A stretch of DNA of 64,000 nucleotides from G965195345 sp965277775 (GTDB lineage: Bacteria > Pseudomonadota > Gammaproteobacteria > CAKMZV01): contig OZ255843.1 in the NCBI GenBank assembly GCA_965277775.1, positions 1-64,000 on the forward strand, read 5' to 3'. The number at the start of each line of letters is the position of its first letter. Position 1 is the first letter of the stretch. Shown here piece after piece: positions 60,063-64,000 of this stretch. A model generated the notes under the pieces. That model saw nothing but the letters and a program-made list of their open reading frames with translations, was not told the origin of the DNA and did not search any database. The translations under genes and the position numbers were made by a program.

Positions 60063-62093
60063 ATGAGCAAACAAAAGCAAAGAAACAGACAGAAAAACAA
60101 ACAAACTCCCGAAGTTGAAAATAAGGTAGTCGCTTCAGAAGTATTACTCTTCAATCAACACACACCAGCCATTAGTAAATTATGGCTTTATGGGTTGGCT
60201 TTTGCTTTATTTATCCCCACCCTGATCGCGCCAATGTTCACTCAGTATGGCTATTCGCCCGATCTGCACATGTCTTTCACCATACAAGTGTGCATGTTGA
60301 CTCTGCTGAGTTTATTTCTAATCAGCCACAGGAATAGAAAAGAAATAGCATTGGTTAAAAATCCACTCATATTGCCCATTTTCCTATTCTATGGTTGGGC
60401 CTTTATTTCCATTTTCTGGGCGTATAATCGATTTGAAAGCATGATTTCATTACTCGATTGGGGGGCTGGTATTATTACATTCTTACTGGTTTCCAACGCA
60501 TTACGTAAACCAGAAGACACCAAACTGATCATTCATGCCATCTTTATGACGGGCATCCTCTTAGCATTCTTAGGTTGGAACCAATATTTATTGGGCGTTG
60601 ATTGGGTTCAACAGCATGCACCCCCGTCGGCCACATTTAATAATAAAAATATGGCGGCTCAATACGGCGTACTGGTGATGCCCTTAGGCATAGGATTGTT
60701 TTTAAGTGCGCAAAAACGCCTTGAATACTGGCTTTATGCGCTGGGAACCATGTTGATCTTTGTGTTTGTGATGTATACTTTTACAAGAAACACCTATTTA
60801 AACTTCACTGGTATTCTTGCAGCACTGATCTTGTTATTGGTGTTGAATCGGTTTTACGGTCATCGTTTAAATTTTCCTAAGGAAAAGATTTTTGTGTTCT
60901 TCTTCGCCTGTTTCCTTGCCCTTTTTTCATTGATGTGGAACAAAACGGGTTGGATTGGTTTAGAGTATTTTGATCACTTATTCGGTCGTTTCAATACGAT
61001 TGGGACCGAAGCAAGATTAGATGGTAAAGGCATCCCTCGTGTTGCCATGTGGTTTAACTCATTAGAAATGATTAAGGATCATTTCATAACCGGTGTAGGC
61101 ATAGGCAATTGGATGGTGTATTATCCTGTTTACCAAACTTCTGCCATCATTGATTTTGAAATGTCAGAATCGGTTCAGCATATCAACGCCCATAATGATT
61201 ATGTTGAAATCCTTTCAGATTTGGGCATCATTGGCTTAGGGCTTTTGATGTTATTGTGTTTCACATTATTCAGGACAGGTCTAAAAACATTTTTTGGCCA
61301 TATTGATAATCCTAATCGCTTTATTGTTCTTGGCGTCATGTTGGGTTGTGTTGGCATTGGCATCAATGCTTTTTTCAGTTTTCCATTTAAACAGCCCGCA
61401 CCCATCATGGTTTTCTGCGCGTACTTGGGCATCCTTGCCAATGAATATGCACGGGTAAACAACACAAAATTGTGGCAGTTTCCAGGCGGATCCAAGGCTT
61501 TAGCAACGGGACTGGTAACTTCTGTGGTGATGGTAAGTGCTTTTGCCTTACATTACCAATGGAATCAATCAGAGATACACTTTCGTAAAGCGACCATCTT
61601 ATCTCGCAATGATAACCCCCATATGATGATTCAAGAAGGTCAGAAGTCTTATGATGCGCTCCCTCTGCGCTCAAGAATGTTGAATTTTGTTGGGATGGGG
61701 CATTTGCGCACAGGCAACACCAAAGGCGCAGCTGAAGCGCTCGAATCGGTTAAAGCAGCCTATCCTAATCGCAATAACACTTTGCAAAACTTAGGTTTTA
61801 TTTATATGGAACTCGCCGAGGACGCCAGACGTAAAAACAATGTAGAAGAATACGCGCATTACTTGAATAAAGCCAAAGAAAACTTTGCCCATTTCGTTTC
61901 AATACGCCCTGATAGTCACAGAGGGCACAGAAACTTGGGTGTCGCTCATTCTCGGTTAAACGAAACAAAAGAAGCGCACAGACATTTAGCAACATCGGTG
62001 GCGCTTTTACAAGCAGATAATGGCACACCCGATCCGAGAATTGTTGATTTAATCAAACAATTGGAACAAAAAATTAAGGATAATCCGGCTTAA
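60063..62093 (+). CDS. O-antigen ligase family protein with C-terminal TPR region
   Basis: This 676-residue protein has about eleven membrane helices between residues 38 and 490. A large periplasmic loop carries the Wzy_C/WaaL hallmark: GVGIGNWMVYYP, then QHINAHNDYVEILSDLGIIGLGLL with the conserved His. The C-terminal 170 residues are helical TPR-like repeats (RTGNTKGAAEALESV, NLGFIYMELAEDA). It could ligate O-antigen to lipid A-core or act as a protein O-oligosaccharyltransferase of the PglL type, since both share the Wzy_C domain. The converging msbA gene (lipid A flippase) favours an envelope polysaccharide role. A first short Lys/Gln-rich cytoplasmic stretch follows ATG 60063. Confidence 0.82.
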   Translation: MSKQKQRNRQKNKQTPEVENKVVASEVLLFNQHTPAISKLWLYGLAFALFIPTLIAPMFTQYGYSPDLHMSFTIQVCMLTLLSLFLISHRNRKEIALVKNPLILPIFLFYGWAFISIFWAYNRFESMISLLDWGAGIITFLLVSNALRKPEDTKLIIHAIFMTGILLAFLGWNQYLLGVDWVQQHAPPSATFNNKNMAAQYGVLVMPLGIGLFLSAQKRLEYWLYALGTMLIFVFVMYTFTRNTYLNFTGILAALILLLVLNRFYGHRLNFPKEKIFVFFFACFLALFSLMWNKTGWIGLEYFDHLFGRFNTIGTEARLDGKGIPRVAMWFNSLEMIKDHFITGVGIGNWMVYYPVYQTSAIIDFEMSESVQHINAHNDYVEILSDLGIIGLGLLMLLCFTLFRTGLKTFFGHIDNPNRFIVLGVMLGCVGIGINAFFSFPFKQPAPIMVFCAYLGILANEYARVNNTKLWQFPGGSKALATGLVTSVVMVSAFALHYQWNQSEIHFRKATILSRNDNPHMMIQEGQKSYDALPLRSRMLNFVGMGHLRTGNTKGAAEALESVKAAYPNRNNTLQNLGFIYMELAEDARRKNNVEEYAHYLNKAKENFAHFVSIRPDSHRGHRNLGVAHSRLNETKEAHRHLATSVALLQADNGTPDPRIVDLIKQLEQKIKDNPA

Positions 62094-62116
62094 GGATCAT
62101 TCGACGCAAGGTCGAT

Positions 62117-63853
62117 TTACGACTGATTAACAACTGCAAGTGAGGCATATAGCCCTTTGCTATTGATCAATTCAGCGTGCGTTCCAATCTCTTCTATTTG
62201 CCCCTGATTGAGGACAACGATCCGATCGGCCATCTCAATAGAGCTCAGTCGATGCGCGACAATGATGGTTGTTCGGTTATGGGTGATTTTTTGGATGGCT
62301 TGTTGAACCAATTTCTCTGAGGTATTGTCTAAAGCAGAAGAGGCCTCATCCAAAAGCAAAATCGGCGCGTCCTTTAAGAAAGCCCTTGCCAGCGCCAAAC
62401 GTTGTCTTTGTCCACCCGACAGGCGTGAACCATTTTCACCAATATTGCTGTCGTATTTTTCGGGAAAAGTCTCTATAAACTCATTGGCATGGGCATTGGT
62501 TGCAGCGGTTACAATCTCCTCCAAAGTTTTATGACGATTGATGCCATAGGCAATGTTATCTCTGACCGAGGCATTTAAAAGAATGACTTGCTGACTGACT
62601 AGTGCGATTTTTTCACGCAAGGAGTACAAATCATAGCGCTGAATGTCACAGCCGTCAATGCAAATGGTGCCTTGTTCAAGTTCATAAAATCGAGAAAGCA
62701 GTTGAATGAAGGTTGATTTGCCACTGCCAGAAGGACCGACCAAGGCCACAGTCTCACCTTTTTGAATCGTCAAACTCAAATCTTTCAGCGCGTAAGTCTC
62801 TGCATTGGGATAACGGAAACTGACCTGTTTAAATTCGATGGCACCGTGGACATTTGCGGCAGAATCTGTGCCGATATTTTTCTCATTTGGCTCATCTAAC
62901 AGGGCAAAAATGCTTTGCGCTGCAGCCAAGCCTTTTTGAATCTCAGGATTGACGTGGGTTAATCGGCGTATGGGCTCAAATAATAAAGCCATTGCCGTGA
63001 TGTAAGCCACAAAAGTGCCTGGCGTCAGTAAATTCTGATTGTTCATCTCAAAAGCCAAATACAAAACCAGCGACACCGAAGCGGCTGCAATGACCTGGAC
63101 CAAGGGAACGTTCAAAGCCGTGATGCGGATGATTTTTAATAATTCGGTTTTAACTTCACTGTTGACCTTGGCAAAACGTTGAGCTTCCTGTTGTTGTGCG
63201 CCAAACATTTTGATCTCTTTGTGTCCTTCCAAATTTTCTTCCAATACATGGGTCATCTGCCCCATGACCGATTGGGCTTTGGCTGAGTGTTTGCGCATGG
63301 CGGTTGAGGCTTTGTTGATGATGAAACCAGAAATGGGCGCAATAACGATCAATGTTAAAGAGAGTTGCCAAGACAGATACAACAAATAGCTGATCAATGC
63401 TATGACCACCAGCGAATCTCGAATCAGAACCACCCAAGAATTGCTTAGGGCATTGGCCATTTGATTGATGTCAAAGGTAAACTTTGAGATCATCTCACCA
63501 CTGGTGGTTTGATCAAATTTTGACAAGGGCAAGTAGTTGATTTTTTCGTTCAATTCATTGCGGATTTGTTCAATACACAGTTGCGCCATTGATTCGGTGC
63601 TGATCCGATTGAAATAGTCTGTCACACCCCGTACCACAAATAAAGCCAGCATGGCCAATGGAATAAAGGTAATGGAAGCTGAATCCTTGGCAATCAAACT
63701 GCTGTCAACCAATGGTTGCATTAATGCCGGTAATAACGGCTCAGTGAGCGCGGCAATGAGCATGGTGGCCAAAGCAATAATAACGTGCTTTCTAACGCCT
63801 TTTAAATAACCTAAAAGTCTTTTATAGAGTTGGATGGAATCAACGGGTTTCAA
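62117..63853 (-). CDS. msbA: Lipid A export ATP-binding/permease protein MsbA
   Basis: MsbA flips lipid A-core across the inner membrane. The 578-residue half-transporter has six membrane helices (about residues 20-310) and an ATPase domain with Walker A GPSGSGKSTFIQLL near residue 370, ABC signature LSGGQRQRLALARAFL, Walker B ILLLDEASSALD and the switch His in IIVAHRLSSIEMADRIVVL. Length and domain order are standard. The gene converges with the O-antigen ligase gene with a 23-bp gap. In other gammaproteobacteria lpxK follows msbA, but here it does not. Confidence 0.92.
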   Translation of the reverse strand: MKPVDSIQLYKRLLGYLKGVRKHVIIALATMLIAALTEPLLPALMQPLVDSSLIAKDSASITFIPLAMLALFVVRGVTDYFNRISTESMAQLCIEQIRNELNEKINYLPLSKFDQTTSGEMISKFTFDINQMANALSNSWVVLIRDSLVVIALISYLLYLSWQLSLTLIVIAPISGFIINKASTAMRKHSAKAQSVMGQMTHVLEENLEGHKEIKMFGAQQQEAQRFAKVNSEVKTELLKIIRITALNVPLVQVIAAASVSLVLYLAFEMNNQNLLTPGTFVAYITAMALLFEPIRRLTHVNPEIQKGLAAAQSIFALLDEPNEKNIGTDSAANVHGAIEFKQVSFRYPNAETYALKDLSLTIQKGETVALVGPSGSGKSTFIQLLSRFYELEQGTICIDGCDIQRYDLYSLREKIALVSQQVILLNASVRDNIAYGINRHKTLEEIVTAATNAHANEFIETFPEKYDSNIGENGSRLSGGQRQRLALARAFLKDAPILLLDEASSALDNTSEKLVQQAIQKITHNRTTIIVAHRLSSIEMADRIVVLNQGQIEEIGTHAELINSKGLYASLAVVNQS

Positions 63854-64000
63854 AATATTTTGAATGTTTGGGTGCGAGTAGGGGCTCCGAATTATATATC
63901 AACTTATTGTTTACAGGCTTGTTGTTGCTTTTCTAATGCGGTTAGATATTTCTGAGCAATGGCTATATTTGTGGGTAAAGTTTCAATGCCCAGTCAGTAA

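Noticed and set aside
63900..64000. Possible C-terminal fragment of a minus-strand gene at the right edge (reading ...KQQQACKQ then TAA)
   Set aside because: An in-frame TGA at about 63994-63996 cuts it to fewer than 30 codons with no start; too little sequence to call.

Overview
The window looks like a chromosome segment of a gammaproteobacterium of moderate GC (estimated by eye, low-to-mid 40s per cent). Support comes from a complete 14-gene complex I operon with separate nuoC and nuoD ending in a DUF2818 gene, the cmk-ratA-rnfH order, BamD, LuxS and MsbA, and an O-antigen ligase of the Wzy_C type. I cannot name the genus. Almost every gene is intact and tightly packed. I found no rRNA, tRNA, CRISPR array or insertion sequence.

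Layout. 1-1529: the 3' end of a TolC-type outer membrane efflux gene, then htpX with a heat-shock-like promoter and a strong terminator. 1530-2843: a sparse accessory patch with a duplicated coiled-coil/membrane-anchor gene. 2844-20283: nuoA-N, a DUF2818 gene, aroA (class II EPSP synthase motifs), cmk, ratA and rnfH, with gaps of at most about 50 bp, so possibly one very long transcription unit. 20401-23893: a secreted metallopeptidase-like protein, a potentially structured intergenic segment, and an AlbA_2/RecG-like gene carrying an 11-bp repeat inside its reading frame, followed in the same frame by a gene remnant. 24168-29987: dapA, a very small BamC-like lipoprotein gene, purL and two small exported proteins. 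30149-32574: catalase and bamD on the minus strand.

32763-44419 holds two blocks of apparently catabolic genes. Block one is a DUF1185 protein, alpha/beta hydrolase, flavin reductase fused to a degenerate Nudix-like domain, luciferase-like monooxygenase and aldehyde dehydrogenase. Block two is an M24 metallohydrolase, Asp/Glu racemase-family protein and diaminopropionate ammonia-lyase-like enzyme. The housekeeping genes adk, recN and nadK lie between them. Block one reads like an oxidative pathway for a nitrogen-containing compound, and block two could release ammonia from the product. The substrate is unknown.

44416-48785: a minus-strand set of outer membrane beta-barrel, LolA-like periplasmic protein and RND/MMPL transporter. 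49309-53807: a TroABCD/MntABCD-type metal importer, one permease of which has a DtxR-like C-terminal domain, with a divergent DtxR/MntR regulator and a palindrome over the start codon of the binding-protein gene. 53920-58185: a bufferin/HvfABC-type RiPP locus (MNIO enzyme, DUF2063 partner, precursor with six EGKCG motifs in three 48-bp repeats), then an FMN-binding glutamate synthase-like protein and a DoxX protein. 58206-59950: apt, luxS and mtnN, which together detoxify S-adenosylhomocysteine, make AI-2 and recycle adenine. 60063-63853: an O-antigen ligase/TPR protein and, converging on it, msbA.
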